Origin: JBDHXE01 sp035445085
GTDB lineage: Bacteria; Bacteroidota; Ignavibacteria; Kapaibacteriales; UBA2268
Assembly: GCA_035445085.1 (NCBI GenBank)
Contig: DAOMQA010000021.1
Span: 1-41,852, forward strand
Length of the DNA: 41,852 bases
Direction of reading: 5' to 3'
The notes beneath the pieces are model-generated. The model made no database searches, was not told where the DNA came from, and was given only the letters and a program-made list of their open reading frames with translations. Positions 17,077-25,818 of the stretch are shown here, piece after piece; within the stretch, counting starts at the first letter, position 1; every line of letters begins with the position of its first letter. Both the position numbers and the translations under genes were made by a program.

Positions 17077-18165
17077 ATGAGATTTCTTTTTACAATATTG
17101 TTCACACTCAATATACTCGTCGTTAGCTCATGCCAAAATGATAATTCTAAGGAGCTAATCAAAACGGATTCAACAAAGATTGACGAAGTAATTGATACCA
17201 ATAAAATTATCAAGCAACTTGATACATTCCCTATAATAAATTATAAAAAAGTATATGTAGAATCTCAAGCCCACAGGAGTAAATTATTAAAAGAGTTTGC
17301 TTATGATTCTGCCAATCCCGCAATTAATAAAGCTGTTAGGACTATCAACCGTAAAGAACTAAGGTATATGCGAGTAGGTGACACAATATTAGTGCCAGAT
17401 AAATATATAGAAGATATGATAGCGTACTCTGTGTTTCCATATTTTTATCCAGCGGCTCATAAAATTGCAAAAATAATTATGGTGTCAAATAAATGGCAAT
17501 CCTATGCTTGTTATGAATATGGAAAATTAGTAAGATTTGCTGCGGTAAGCTCCGGAAAGGAAAGAACACAAACTTACGCCGGAAGATATTCTTTAGTTTG
17601 GAAAGATAGACTAAGGCGATCATCTTTAGATTCATCTTGGATATTGCCATATACTTGGAATTTTCATAAATATGCTGGCTCTGCTTTTCATAAGTTTGAT
17701 ATGCCGGGCTATCCTGCGTCCCACTCGTGCATTAGACAATTTATGGACGATGCAAAATGGTTGTTTACTTGGGGGAAAGGGGCAAAATACGATACTAATA
17801 AAGTTGCTTTACCATTTTCGGGTACTCCCGTCATAATAATTGATTTTTATGATTTTGCAAAGGGGCGAAACGGAGATTGGAAGCATTTAAATTCTAATAA
17901 AGATTTTTATGTTTCTTTACCAGAGCAACCTATGAAAGTTGAGGAAGCATTGATACCTATATCTCAAATACCTAAAAATTCGCGGGGAGCTTTACCAAAC
18001 AGAAATAGATACCTATATGCTGAAGATAGCTTACGTGCAAATGGGCACATTAGGGAAGGGGTTCAAATTACACCTTCTGTAAACTTTAACGTTCTAAAGA
18101 GACAAAAAGCTGCAGCAAAAAGGAAGAAGGATTCACTTAACAAAATACATACTAAAAGCGAATAA
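17077..18165 (+). CDS. L,D-transpeptidase (YkuD) lipoprotein
   Basis: The protein begins with a lipobox (VSSC, Cys19), so it is anchored in the envelope. A LysM-like segment lies at about residues 88-110 (RYMRVGDTILVPDKY), and the YkuD catalytic domain at about 128-258. Its active-site residues are His205, His216, Cys218 and Arg220 in the motif ASHSCIR. The usual SHGC sequence has Ser in place of Gly, a mild change that other families tolerate. The enzyme should make 3-3 crosslinks in peptidoglycan or attach lipoproteins to it. The C-terminal 60 residues are basic (RQKAAAKRKKD). It may be transcribed with the SIMPL gene 48 bases downstream. Confidence 0.93.
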   Translation: MRFLFTILFTLNILVVSSCQNDNSKELIKTDSTKIDEVIDTNKIIKQLDTFPIINYKKVYVESQAHRSKLLKEFAYDSANPAINKAVRTINRKELRYMRVGDTILVPDKYIEDMIAYSVFPYFYPAAHKIAKIIMVSNKWQSYACYEYGKLVRFAAVSSGKERTQTYAGRYSLVWKDRLRRSSLDSSWILPYTWNFHKYAGSAFHKFDMPGYPASHSCIRQFMDDAKWLFTWGKGAKYDTNKVALPFSGTPVIIIDFYDFAKGRNGDWKHLNSNKDFYVSLPEQPMKVEEALIPISQIPKNSRGALPNRNRYLYAEDSLRANGHIREGVQITPSVNFNVLKRQKAAAKRKKDSLNKIHTKSE

Positions 18166-18213
18166 AATAAATTAAGAGAATTTATAAATAATTTTTTAGA
18201 ATAAGGGGTAGAT

Positions 18214-18990
18214 GTGGGAGAGCAATTAGAACAAAATGATCAATATGATCAATATGATGAGAATAAGTCAAGCATTGATAATAGGGGCTTGGCGATATTG
18301 GGTCTTTTTATGCTTATGGGTGCTTTAGCAATAAGCTACGGGTTAATGTCGATGAACGGAAGGAGTCCTAGGGTTACAGTAAAAGGGTATGCTGAGAAAA
18401 ATGTCAAAAGCGATTATGCTGTGTGGCGTATAATAGTAAACGCTAACTCAACAGTATTAAGTGAAACTTTTTCTATATTAAAACAGAATAAAGAGAGAGT
18501 ATACAAATTTTTAAAAGATAATAATATACCGAACGAGCAAATGGGCGAGACCTCCCTATTTACCGAAACAATAAGCAACTACGATAGAAATGATATGCCA
18601 ACTGGTGCTGCCAAAGCGTATCGTATGAATCAATCAATAGTCATTAATTCAAAAGACCTAGATAAAATTCAACAACTATCGCTACAAATAAATGATTTAT
18701 TGTCTGAAGGAATCGATATTAATTCCAATCCACCTGAGTTTTACGTGTCAGATTTAGGAAAATACAAAGTAGAAATGCTTGGCGAAGCCCTAAAAGATGC
18801 GAAATTAAGAGCAGAAGCTATGGCAAGTAAAACAAATAATTCAATAGGGTCTATAGCTGATGCACAACAAGGTGTATTCCAAATTACAGCTGTCAACTCA
18901 AATGAAGTAAGTGATTGGGGGATAAATGATATATCAAGTATAGAAAAAACAATCAAATCAGTAGTAGATGCTACCTTCTTTTTGAAATGA
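18214..18990 (+). CDS. SIMPL (DUF541) domain membrane-anchored protein
   Basis: This 258-residue protein has a hydrophilic N-terminus rich in Asp and Gln, one membrane helix (about 27-46) and a SIMPL/DUF541 domain that fills the rest. Family hallmarks include VTVKGYAEKNVKSDYAVW and DAKLRAEAMASKTN. Family members form large ring-like assemblies in the envelope and are induced by stress, but their biochemical role is unclear. The start is GTG at 18214 with a strong AAGGGG ribosome-binding site at 18203-18208. An ATG at 18212 is out of frame and closes at once. It lies 48 bases after the transpeptidase gene. Probable transcript end is at the hairpin at 19045-19106. Confidence 0.85.
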   Translation: MGEQLEQNDQYDQYDENKSSIDNRGLAILGLFMLMGALAISYGLMSMNGRSPRVTVKGYAEKNVKSDYAVWRIIVNANSTVLSETFSILKQNKERVYKFLKDNNIPNEQMGETSLFTETISNYDRNDMPTGAAKAYRMNQSIVINSKDLDKIQQLSLQINDLLSEGIDINSNPPEFYVSDLGKYKVEMLGEALKDAKLRAEAMASKTNNSIGSIADAQQGVFQITAVNSNEVSDWGINDISSIEKTIKSVVDATFFLK

Positions 18991-19044
18991 CAATTAGAAG
19001 AAATATATAGAGCATAGAATCTAATATATAAAACAAAATAATAG

Positions 19045-19106
19045 TAAACTTCTATAAAATAAAAACTAATTAATTATGTTTAACCACTATAGAAGTTTAA
19101 TTTTTT
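19045..19106 (+). terminator. Hairpin and T tract in the leader of the YrdC-domain gene
   Basis: TAAACTTCTATA (19045-19056) pairs perfectly with TATAGAAGTTTA (19088-19099), 12 pairs, and is followed by TTTTTT at 19101-19106. The loop is 31 bases and AT-rich. The tract ends only 13 bases before the ATG at 19120. It may simply end the SIMPL transcript, or it may be a transcription attenuator in the leader of the next operon. Confidence 0.6.
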
Positions 19107-19119
19107 CAGAGGAGCTAAA

Positions 19120-19755
19120 ATGTCAGCATTAGTTTTGAACTTGCACTACAAAACACCAGAAGCAAATAAGATTGATAAAGTGGTGAACGCCTTAAGAGAC
19201 GGTGCAGTTGTATTGTATCCAACAGACACTCAATTTGCTCTTGGTTGTGCTTTGTCCAACAAAGAAGGTATCGAGCGTATACGTAGCATGAAAGGCATGA
19301 ATGAAAATCAAGCAATGACCTTTTTATGCGATTCATTATCTAATATATCAGAATTTGCTAAAATCAACGACGAGGCGTATAGATTAATTAAAAGGTTAAT
19401 ACCTGGCCCGTATACTTTTATTCTACCTGCTTCTAAGCAAGTACCTAAATTTGCTCAAAATGCAAAACGCTCTACTGCGGGTATTAGAGTGCCTAATCAT
19501 TTGCTATCGCAACAAATACTAAAAGCTATGGGAACGCCTATTATTGGTATTTCTGCTCGTAGCAAAGAACAAAGCCCTAATTTAACTAATGATGAAATAA
19601 TTGAAAAGTATTCTAAACTAGTAGATGTTGTAGTTATTTCAGATGAATACAACTATGTAGGCGAATCTACAATTTTAGATTTAACAAATGATGAGTTTGT
19701 TATACAAAGAGAAGGCGCTGGTATGGAAAAATTACAGGAATACGTTAGAGCTTAA
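19120..19755 (+). CDS. YrdC/Sua5/YciO-type protein
   Basis: This 211-residue protein belongs to the YrdC superfamily, whose best-known members make threonylcarbamoyl-AMP for the t6A modification of tRNA. The RLIPGPYTFILPA and TAGIRVP blocks are the clearest. The N-terminal KxR/SxN block of TsaC-type enzymes is replaced by a pattern closer to YciO (IRSMKGMNENQAMTF), whose activity is weaker or different. Without another YrdC gene to compare, the exact role stays open. An AGAGGAG ribosome-binding site precedes the ATG. Its stop is separated from ybaK by one base, so it heads a three-gene run with ybaK and the WG-repeat gene. Confidence 0.85.
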   Translation: MSALVLNLHYKTPEANKIDKVVNALRDGAVVLYPTDTQFALGCALSNKEGIERIRSMKGMNENQAMTFLCDSLSNISEFAKINDEAYRLIKRLIPGPYTFILPASKQVPKFAQNAKRSTAGIRVPNHLLSQQILKAMGTPIIGISARSKEQSPNLTNDEIIEKYSKLVDVVVISDEYNYVGESTILDLTNDEFVIQREGAGMEKLQEYVRA

Positions 19756-19756
19756 A

Positions 19757-20236
19757 ATGGCAAAGGAAAAATATCCTATTACGCCTGCTATTCGAGAGCT
19801 AAGGCAGTTTAATATTGAAGTTGAACCATTTGAATACGAATATCAAGAAAAGGGCGGCACACATCAGACCGCCCTTGAATTAAACGTTGAAGAACATAGC
19901 GTAATCAAGACACTTATATTTAAAGCCGATGGGAATCTAATTTGTGTCTTGATGCATGGGGATAAAGAAGTGTCTACTAAAGAATTAGCTAGAATTATTA
20001 ATGTAAAAAAAATAGAACAAGCTGACGAAAAGTCGGCAATAAATACTACAGGTTACCAATTTGGTGGTACATCGCCGTTTGGGCATAGAAAAAAAATACC
20101 TACTTATATTGAACAATCTATTATGAATCTTGATAATATTTATATCAATGGTGGCAAAAGAGGGTTCATTATAAAAATTAAATCTTTAGACTTACAAACT
20201 GTTTTAAAACCAATTTTGGTAAATATTGCAATATGA
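19757..20236 (+). CDS. ybaK: Cys-tRNA(Pro)/Ala-tRNA deacylase (YbaK/EbsC family)
   Basis: This 159-residue protein is of the YbaK/ProX editing superfamily, which removes wrongly attached amino acids from tRNA-Pro. The catalytic lysine is Lys51 in KTLIF, and GGTSPFGHRK is the conserved substrate loop. The start is the ATG at 19757, one base after the previous stop. A longer frame upstream overlaps the previous gene and is not needed. Its last codons overlap the next start by four bases (ATGA). Confidence 0.93.
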   Translation: MAKEKYPITPAIRELRQFNIEVEPFEYEYQEKGGTHQTALELNVEEHSVIKTLIFKADGNLICVLMHGDKEVSTKELARIINVKKIEQADEKSAINTTGYQFGGTSPFGHRKKIPTYIEQSIMNLDNIYINGGKRGFIIKIKSLDLQTVLKPILVNIAI

Positions 20237-21318
20237 GAAAATATATCTTTCTTACACTTATTATTTTAGTGATTTCAAACCTTCATTTATTGTCTGCAGA
20301 ACATAAGCCCTTAGCTGCTTTCAAGATTGACTCTCTATGGTATGTAATTGATGAACAAGGCAAAACTATCTTAGACCCAGTGGAATTGAAGTCGATACGA
20401 GCATATACAGAAGGTTTTTATTTAGTAACTTTAGATTATGAAGGCAAAGAAAAATTTGGTTTTATGACTAATACTGGTCAAGTAGCTGTGATGAATTTTG
20501 ATGAGGTAAGACCGTTTAGAATGGGTATGGCTGTTGTTGGCAAGGATAAAGAAGTAGCTAAAGATTCTATTATTAGATATTTTGGTTACATTAATAACCA
20601 AGGGCAAATGATTGTGAAGCCCAAATATTTAGAAGCATTTGATTTTTATGATAGCTTGGCGTGGGTGATGAATTTTGATGAAAGAGGATATATAGATAAT
20701 AATGGTAATTTTGTATTAATGTTTCAATCACACGGTTTTGGGAATAATTTTAAGCAGGGTTTTGCTTCATTTTCCGATACAAGCGGTCGCTTTGGCTTCA
20801 TTAATAAACAAGGTAAAATAGCTTTTAATTTGCAATGGGACGATGCGGGTGATTTTGTAGAAGGTAGAGCAAAAGTAAATAAAATGGGTTTGTACGGTTT
20901 TATTGATACTGCGGGGCATTTAATTGTAAAACATTCTTATGACTTTGCCAATGACTTCTCTGGAGGATACGCTTTTGTGGGCATACCTAGCGAAAGTGCA
21001 TATAAATCACTTTGGTCGTTAATAAATACAAGTGGAACAAGGATGTTTGATTTTATGTATGGAGAAGTAAGAGATTTTTCCGAAGGAATAGCTGCCGTAA
21101 TGCTTAATAAAAAATGGAAATACATAGACCCACAAAATACTCAAATTATTAAAGGAGAGTATGATATAGCCGAGTCATTCCATGATGGTTTAGCATATGT
21201 ATATAGTGCCGAAAACAAGATAAATGGATTTATTAACCCATTAGGGGAGTTGATTCTACCTATTCCAGACGAGGCAAGTGAAATAATAGACTTAAGAACC
21301 AATAAGAAAGTAAAATAA
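20233..21318 (+). CDS. Secreted WG-repeat protein
   Basis: The protein has a signal peptide (about 1-22, ending LHLLSA) and repeats of the WG/KWG type, each with a conserved aromatic-Gly-(F/Y)-(I/M) core such as KFGFMTNTGQ, RFGFINKQGK, LYGFIDTAG and WKYIDPQ. About six repeats can be made out across residues 30-350. WG proteins are usually exported or surface-bound, and their partners are unknown. It is translated from an ATGA overlap with ybaK, but the envelope role suggests only shared expression. Confidence 0.85.
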   Translation: MRKYIFLTLIILVISNLHLLSAEHKPLAAFKIDSLWYVIDEQGKTILDPVELKSIRAYTEGFYLVTLDYEGKEKFGFMTNTGQVAVMNFDEVRPFRMGMAVVGKDKEVAKDSIIRYFGYINNQGQMIVKPKYLEAFDFYDSLAWVMNFDERGYIDNNGNFVLMFQSHGFGNNFKQGFASFSDTSGRFGFINKQGKIAFNLQWDDAGDFVEGRAKVNKMGLYGFIDTAGHLIVKHSYDFANDFSGGYAFVGIPSESAYKSLWSLINTSGTRMFDFMYGEVRDFSEGIAAVMLNKKWKYIDPQNTQIIKGEYDIAESFHDGLAYVYSAENKINGFINPLGELILPIPDEASEIIDLRTNKKVK

Positions 21319-21347
21319 TATATTTTTTATAAGCTATGAAATATGCT

Positions 21348-21355
21348 TATTTTTG
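21348..21355 (+). promoter_or_regulatory. Likely -7 box upstream of the transaldolase gene
   Basis: TATTTTTG fits TAnnTTTG and lies 28 bases before the ATG at 21384. No TTTG stands at the right distance upstream, so the match is one-sided. Confidence 0.4.
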
Positions 21356-21383
21356 TAGTATAATAAATCATCAGAGGTAAAAA

Positions 21384-22058
21384 ATGGAATTATATTTAGA
21401 TTCAGCTAATATTGAGCATATTCGTCATTGTGCCGATTTAGGTTTTATTAGCGGTGTTACTACTAACCCATCACTTTTAGCCAAAGAAGACCCTACAGTA
21501 GATATCAAACAAAGAATATTAGATATTCATGAATTAGTAGGCGGGCATCTATCGGTTGAAGTGCTTTCAACAGAGACTAAAGGAATGTTGAAAGAAGCTG
21601 ATGAAATATTAAGCTGGTTCCCAGACGCTGTTATTAAAATTCCAATGATTCCTGCTGGATTATCGGCGGTAAAGGAGCTTGCCTTGCAAGAAGTACCTAC
21701 AAATGTTACATTAGTATTTAGCCCTACGCAAGCGATTGCTGCTGCAAATGCTGGAGCTACTTATGTATCTGTATTCATGGGAAGATTAGATGATATCGCT
21801 ATTGATAGCTATGCTATACTTAATGATATTTGTGAAATATGGGATGTACAAGAATACGAAGCCGCCATTATTGCCGCCTCTATTCGCACACCAATTCATA
21901 TGATTCAAGCAGCAAAAGCTGGAGCTCATATAGCTACTGTACCATATAATGTGCTAATGCAATCGTTATATAACCCATTAACGGAATCTGGATTAAAAAA
22001 ATTCTTGTCTGATCATGATAAAATGATGACAGAAAAGCAAAAAGCTACATTTATGTAA
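21384..22058 (+). CDS. talC: Transaldolase, small TalC/FSA type
   Basis: This 224-residue enzyme is the short class of transaldolase, which moves dihydroxyacetone units in the pentose phosphate pathway or cleaves fructose 6-phosphate. The Schiff-base lysine is Lys85 in VIKIPM. The VTTNPSLLAKE and NVTLVFSPTQA motifs and the C-terminal HIATVPY block are characteristic. Members of the short class include both true transaldolases and fructose-6-phosphate aldolases; the sequence alone does not decide between them. A GAGGT ribosome-binding site precedes the ATG. Confidence 0.93.
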   Translation: MELYLDSANIEHIRHCADLGFISGVTTNPSLLAKEDPTVDIKQRILDIHELVGGHLSVEVLSTETKGMLKEADEILSWFPDAVIKIPMIPAGLSAVKELALQEVPTNVTLVFSPTQAIAAANAGATYVSVFMGRLDDIAIDSYAILNDICEIWDVQEYEAAIIAASIRTPIHMIQAAKAGAHIATVPYNVLMQSLYNPLTESGLKKFLSDHDKMMTEKQKATFM

Positions 22059-22076
22059 TTTAGATAAAGTTTAAAA

Positions 22077-22655
22077 TTGAGCTTTTTGTTTCCAAACGAA
22101 GTACTTACTGCATATAAAACATCGTTTTTTCCGATGGCAGATATAGAAGACGGGGCAATATTTTGGTATTCACCAGAAGTTCGCGCTATTTTTGATTTAG
22201 ATAAAATCAATTTTGATAAAAGTACCCTTAAAAAAATTAAAAAGGGTACTTTTAGCTTTTCTATTAATAAGGACTTTGATTTTGTAATACGTTCCTGCTC
22301 CAACAGAAGCAATACATGGATTAGTGAAGAAATTATTGATATATATACCGAACTACATAATATGGGGTATGCTCATTCAGTTGAAGTGTGGAGTGAAGGA
22401 AGTATTTGCGGGGGGCTTTATGGCGTTGCGATAGGGGGGGCTTTCTTTGGTGAGTCGATGTTTAACCTAATTAGCGATGCTGCTAAAGCAGCTTTCTATT
22501 TTTTAGCCGCTCATCTAAAATATCAAGGGTTTATACTCTTAGACTCGCAATATATTAACCCATTTACTAAGCAACTTGGTGCTTTTGAAATTCCTAAACA
22601 AGAATATTTAGAACTATTGGAAGAGGCTATTGAATTAGATAGAACGTTTGTGTAA
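22077..22655 (+). CDS. aat: Leucyl/phenylalanyl-tRNA-protein transferase
   Basis: Aat adds Leu or Phe to N-terminal Arg or Lys of proteins, marking them for ClpAP degradation. The 192-residue protein has the whole family core: FWYSPEVRAIF, SVEVWSEGSICGGLYGVAIGGAFFGESMF and the LGAFEIPKQEYL end. Its N-terminus is a little shorter than in E. coli. The start is TTG at 22077, since an in-frame TAA stands just upstream (22065-22067). It begins 18 bases after the talC stop. It is the last host gene before the imported cassette. Confidence 0.92.
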   Translation: MSFLFPNEVLTAYKTSFFPMADIEDGAIFWYSPEVRAIFDLDKINFDKSTLKKIKKGTFSFSINKDFDFVIRSCSNRSNTWISEEIIDIYTELHNMGYAHSVEVWSEGSICGGLYGVAIGGAFFGESMFNLISDAAKAAFYFLAAHLKYQGFILLDSQYINPFTKQLGAFEIPKQEYLELLEEAIELDRTFV

Positions 22656-22839
22656 AGTACTGATAATAAAATTTATAGCTTAAACGATACTCCATTCATG
22701 AAAAATGCTTGATAAAGATACGCTTTAATAAGATTTTAAATATACGAAGATATTGTTTATATTTGTAGCACATATACTTAAGGCTCGCCCAAGTGTACGA
22801 AAGTATTAAATTACAAAAGTTAGTAAATGATAGGTATTG
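22656..22839. other. Left junction of the restriction cassette
   Basis: This gap separates aat from the restriction gene. It holds one TATATTTG element (22758-22765) that fits the Bacteroidota -7 consensus and could drive the cassette. No direct repeat, tRNA end or transposase remnant is visible, so the exact insertion point is not defined. Base use shifts within it toward the richer G+C of the cassette. Confidence 0.35.
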
Positions 22840-25809
22840 ATGGAATTTCAAGCTAAAACAGAAGCAAAACACTTCCAATATGAAATACAAAGCTATCAGG
22901 AGGACTGTGTTACAAACATTACCAGTCTTTTTGAAAGCCTTCGTCAAAAAGTGAATTTTTGTGAGGTGCTGACAGCACACCACAAAAAGAACAAATACAA
23001 TTTTCCTGTTCAAGACACTAAAAACATTGACATAATGATGGAAACGGGAACGGGCAAAACCTTCACGTTTATAAAAACCATTTTTGAACTGAGTAAGCAT
23101 TTCGGCTACAAAAAATTTATTGTTCTTATTCCGACAGTTCCAATCCGAGAGGGAACAAAAACAAACTTAGAGGACACCAAAGATTACTTTAAAAGCTTTT
23201 ACGCCAACGAGAAAGAAAAGGAAATTGAAACCTTTGTTTATGAAGGTGGAAACATTTCATCCGTAAGACAATTTATCGGCACTTCGCATTTATCGGTTTT
23301 GGTAATGACACCAAGTTCATTCAGCCACAAAGACAATATCTTAAACCGACCTTTAGAAAAAGATATTAACACACCTGAATTATTCCTAAACAATCAAGAA
23401 CCGCCAAAATCGTATTTGGAATGTTTGAAACGCCTAAATCCAATCGTGATAATGGACGAACCTCACCGTTTTGAAGGTAACGCTTTTAAAACCTATTTTG
23501 AAGGGTTTGAAAATTACTTTTTGCGTTTTGGTGCTACATTCCCCAAAAAGAAAGACAGTCTGCCTTTATCCAATGTAGCGTATGTATTAGACAGCATTTC
23601 TTCATTCCGACAAAGTTTGGTTAAGAAAATTGTGGTTTATACGCAAGACGTGGTTGAGAATACAGACACACTCGTTGGAATTGAAAAAGTTGGTTCTGTT
23701 TATAAAGCTCTGGTTGATAGATTTATTAACGGGGTTACAATAAGACTTAGAGATAAAGATGCACTAGGAGTTGGAGCAGTTTTCAACGGAAAAAACATAA
23801 AGAAAATAAACAAAGACACGATTGTTTTGGCGGACGATACGATTGAAAAAGTAGATTATTCTTTGTCGGACGATTCATTGCGGGCAATGATTAAGGAAAC
23901 AATCAAAATTCATTTTGAAAAAGAAAAAGGATTGTTTGAGCAAGGCATAAAAGCTTTAACCTTATTTTTTATGGAGAGCGATACCAGTTTATTTCGTGGA
24001 AGCAATCCCAAAATCAAGAACTTTTTTGAAGAAGAATACAAAAAGCAATACACAGAAATAGTAAGCAAACTTGACCAAACAAGCGACTATTTTAAGTTCT
24101 TGCAGAACGATTTTGACAGTGATAATACTTTGCAAGTTCACAAAGGATATTTTTCGGGCGACAAAGGAAACGCAGACGAAAAAATAAAAGCAGGTGTTGA
24201 TGAAATTCTAAAAGACAAAAAGAAATTGCTTTCGTTTGAAAGCCCTACTCGTTTTATTTTCTCTATTTGGGCATTACAGGAAGGTTGGGACAATCCGAAT
24301 GTTTTCACAATCTGTAAACTTTCCAATCAAGGAAGCGAAATATCAAAATTGCAACAAATTGGTAGAGGGTTACGAATATGCGTAAATCAAAACTTACAGC
24401 GCAACACGCTTAAAAATCTGAATGATGACCAAGAAGCATTTTGGAAAATCAATAACCTTGATGTAGTTGTATCAAGCAAAGAACACGGTTTTGTTGAGGC
24501 AATTCAAAATGAAATTCTAAGCAATTCATTCCTGGTTGCTGAAACATTCACCGAGCAAGAACTCATTAAGATACTCAAAGAAAAATCGGGCTTTGATGAT
24601 GATACGGTAGTTACTTTAGTGGATGATGTTTTGAAAGAAAAGAAAATGATTGTCCGCAAGGCAATTGTTGATGGACAAAAGATTTATGAAAAATCACCTG
24701 AATTTTCCGCCATTCTCAAAGAACAAAATTTACCCGAAGTACAAGTAAAAGCTATTGAGAGTTTGTTTGCAAGCGATGCCAATCAATATATTCAAGATGC
24801 CAAAAAGGTAAAACCCAAAAAGAAAGTTTTCATAAAAGCCACTCACTTGCAAGAATTTCAAAACTTGTGGAATACTATTAACAAAAATGCTTTCTATGTT
24901 TTAGAAACTTTAAGCGCAGAACAGGAAAGCCAACTGATACAAAATATTAAAACGCAAATTGAAGCCGTAAACATTGAAGAAATTCTGTTACAGACCATTC
25001 GTGCAGAACTAAACGTAAACAAACTTGACAAACAAGATGCCATTACAGAAAAGCTAACCGATACCGTTTCATACAAAAGCAAAGTTGATTATTTGGAATT
25101 AGTTCGCACTTTGTCTAACAACACCAAAACACCTATTTCATTTGTGGTAAAGCTTTTTAATGCTTTGAGTAATGATTTCAAAACTAAAATGCTCTGCAAC
25201 AATCCCGAACAAGCACAAAGAGAAATTTCCGGAATAATCAACAAGAACTTAATTGCTATGCTCAAAGCAAACATTAAGTATGACGGGATTTCGACCGGCT
25301 CAATCTCCGGAATAGGTTTGCCAAATGTATTTAAGACCGAGTCTTCGACAGGCTCAGACTTCGGGAAAACATATTTAGATATAGGAAGCGTTGGCAAATT
25401 TCAAAAAGATATTGTAGACGATTTCAATTTGAAAAGCAAATGGGTATTTGAAGAAGTGATTGAATACGATAGTGATTTTGAATTGGAAATTGTGGAGCAA
25501 GACCCAGACATTGATAGCATTGAAATTTTCGGCAAACTTCCACGCCTGAAAATCAAAACGCCTTTGGGAGATTACAACCCCGATTTTTGCTATGCTATCA
25601 AAAGCACCGAAGGCAACAAAATATTCCTTGTAGTGGAAGCCAAAGGCTATAAATCGTCAACCGCAATTCCAGTAGATGAAAAAGGCAAGATTGACTTTGC
25701 TAAAAAGTATTTTGAAGCATTGGGCGAACACTACAAAGACCAAAACATTAAAATTTCATTTAAAGAACGTATCAATAAAACGCAATTAGCAGCATTGATA
25801 AAATCATAG
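22840..25809 (+). CDS. res: Type III restriction enzyme, Res subunit
   Basis: Res is the ATP-driven helicase and nuclease subunit of a type III restriction system, acting with Mod. The protein has a Walker A motif (METGTGKT, 67-74), a DEPH helicase box (206-209), further SF2 helicase motifs, including QIGRGLRI, and a C-terminal PD-(D/E)xK nuclease. That nuclease reads NPDFCYAIK and then LVVEAKG near residues 915-940. At 989 residues the length is normal. The ATG at 22840 is preferred over the adjoining TTG. Two short elements of the CTTCGAC(A/C)GGCTCA type lie inside the gene at 25290-25303 and 25343-25357 and add a Ser-Thr-Gly-rich loop. C-ending codons are more frequent than in the flanking host genes. 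Confidence 0.95.
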   Translation: MEFQAKTEAKHFQYEIQSYQEDCVTNITSLFESLRQKVNFCEVLTAHHKKNKYNFPVQDTKNIDIMMETGTGKTFTFIKTIFELSKHFGYKKFIVLIPTVPIREGTKTNLEDTKDYFKSFYANEKEKEIETFVYEGGNISSVRQFIGTSHLSVLVMTPSSFSHKDNILNRPLEKDINTPELFLNNQEPPKSYLECLKRLNPIVIMDEPHRFEGNAFKTYFEGFENYFLRFGATFPKKKDSLPLSNVAYVLDSISSFRQSLVKKIVVYTQDVVENTDTLVGIEKVGSVYKALVDRFINGVTIRLRDKDALGVGAVFNGKNIKKINKDTIVLADDTIEKVDYSLSDDSLRAMIKETIKIHFEKEKGLFEQGIKALTLFFMESDTSLFRGSNPKIKNFFEEEYKKQYTEIVSKLDQTSDYFKFLQNDFDSDNTLQVHKGYFSGDKGNADEKIKAGVDEILKDKKKLLSFESPTRFIFSIWALQEGWDNPNVFTICKLSNQGSEISKLQQIGRGLRICVNQNLQRNTLKNLNDDQEAFWKINNLDVVVSSKEHGFVEAIQNEILSNSFLVAETFTEQELIKILKEKSGFDDDTVVTLVDDVLKEKKMIVRKAIVDGQKIYEKSPEFSAILKEQNLPEVQVKAIESLFASDANQYIQDAKKVKPKKKVFIKATHLQEFQNLWNTINKNAFYVLETLSAEQESQLIQNIKTQIEAVNIEEILLQTIRAELNVNKLDKQDAITEKLTDTVSYKSKVDYLELVRTLSNNTKTPISFVVKLFNALSNDFKTKMLCNNPEQAQREISGIINKNLIAMLKANIKYDGISTGSISGIGLPNVFKTESSTGSDFGKTYLDIGSVGKFQKDIVDDFNLKSKWVFEEVIEYDSDFELEIVEQDPDIDSIEIFGKLPRLKIKTPLGDYNPDFCYAIKSTEGNKIFLVVEAKGYKSSTAIPVDEKGKIDFAKKYFEALGEHYKDQNIKISFKERINKTQLAALIKS

Positions 25810-25818
25810 TTAAGAAAT

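Noticed and set aside
19688..19756. Longer ybaK reading frame
   Set aside because: The extra 23 residues lie inside the previous gene and have no match to the family; the ATG at 19757 follows the previous stop by one base.
22696..23100. Minus-strand frame over the start of res
   Set aside because: It overlaps the conserved helicase codons of res and shows no recognisable protein.
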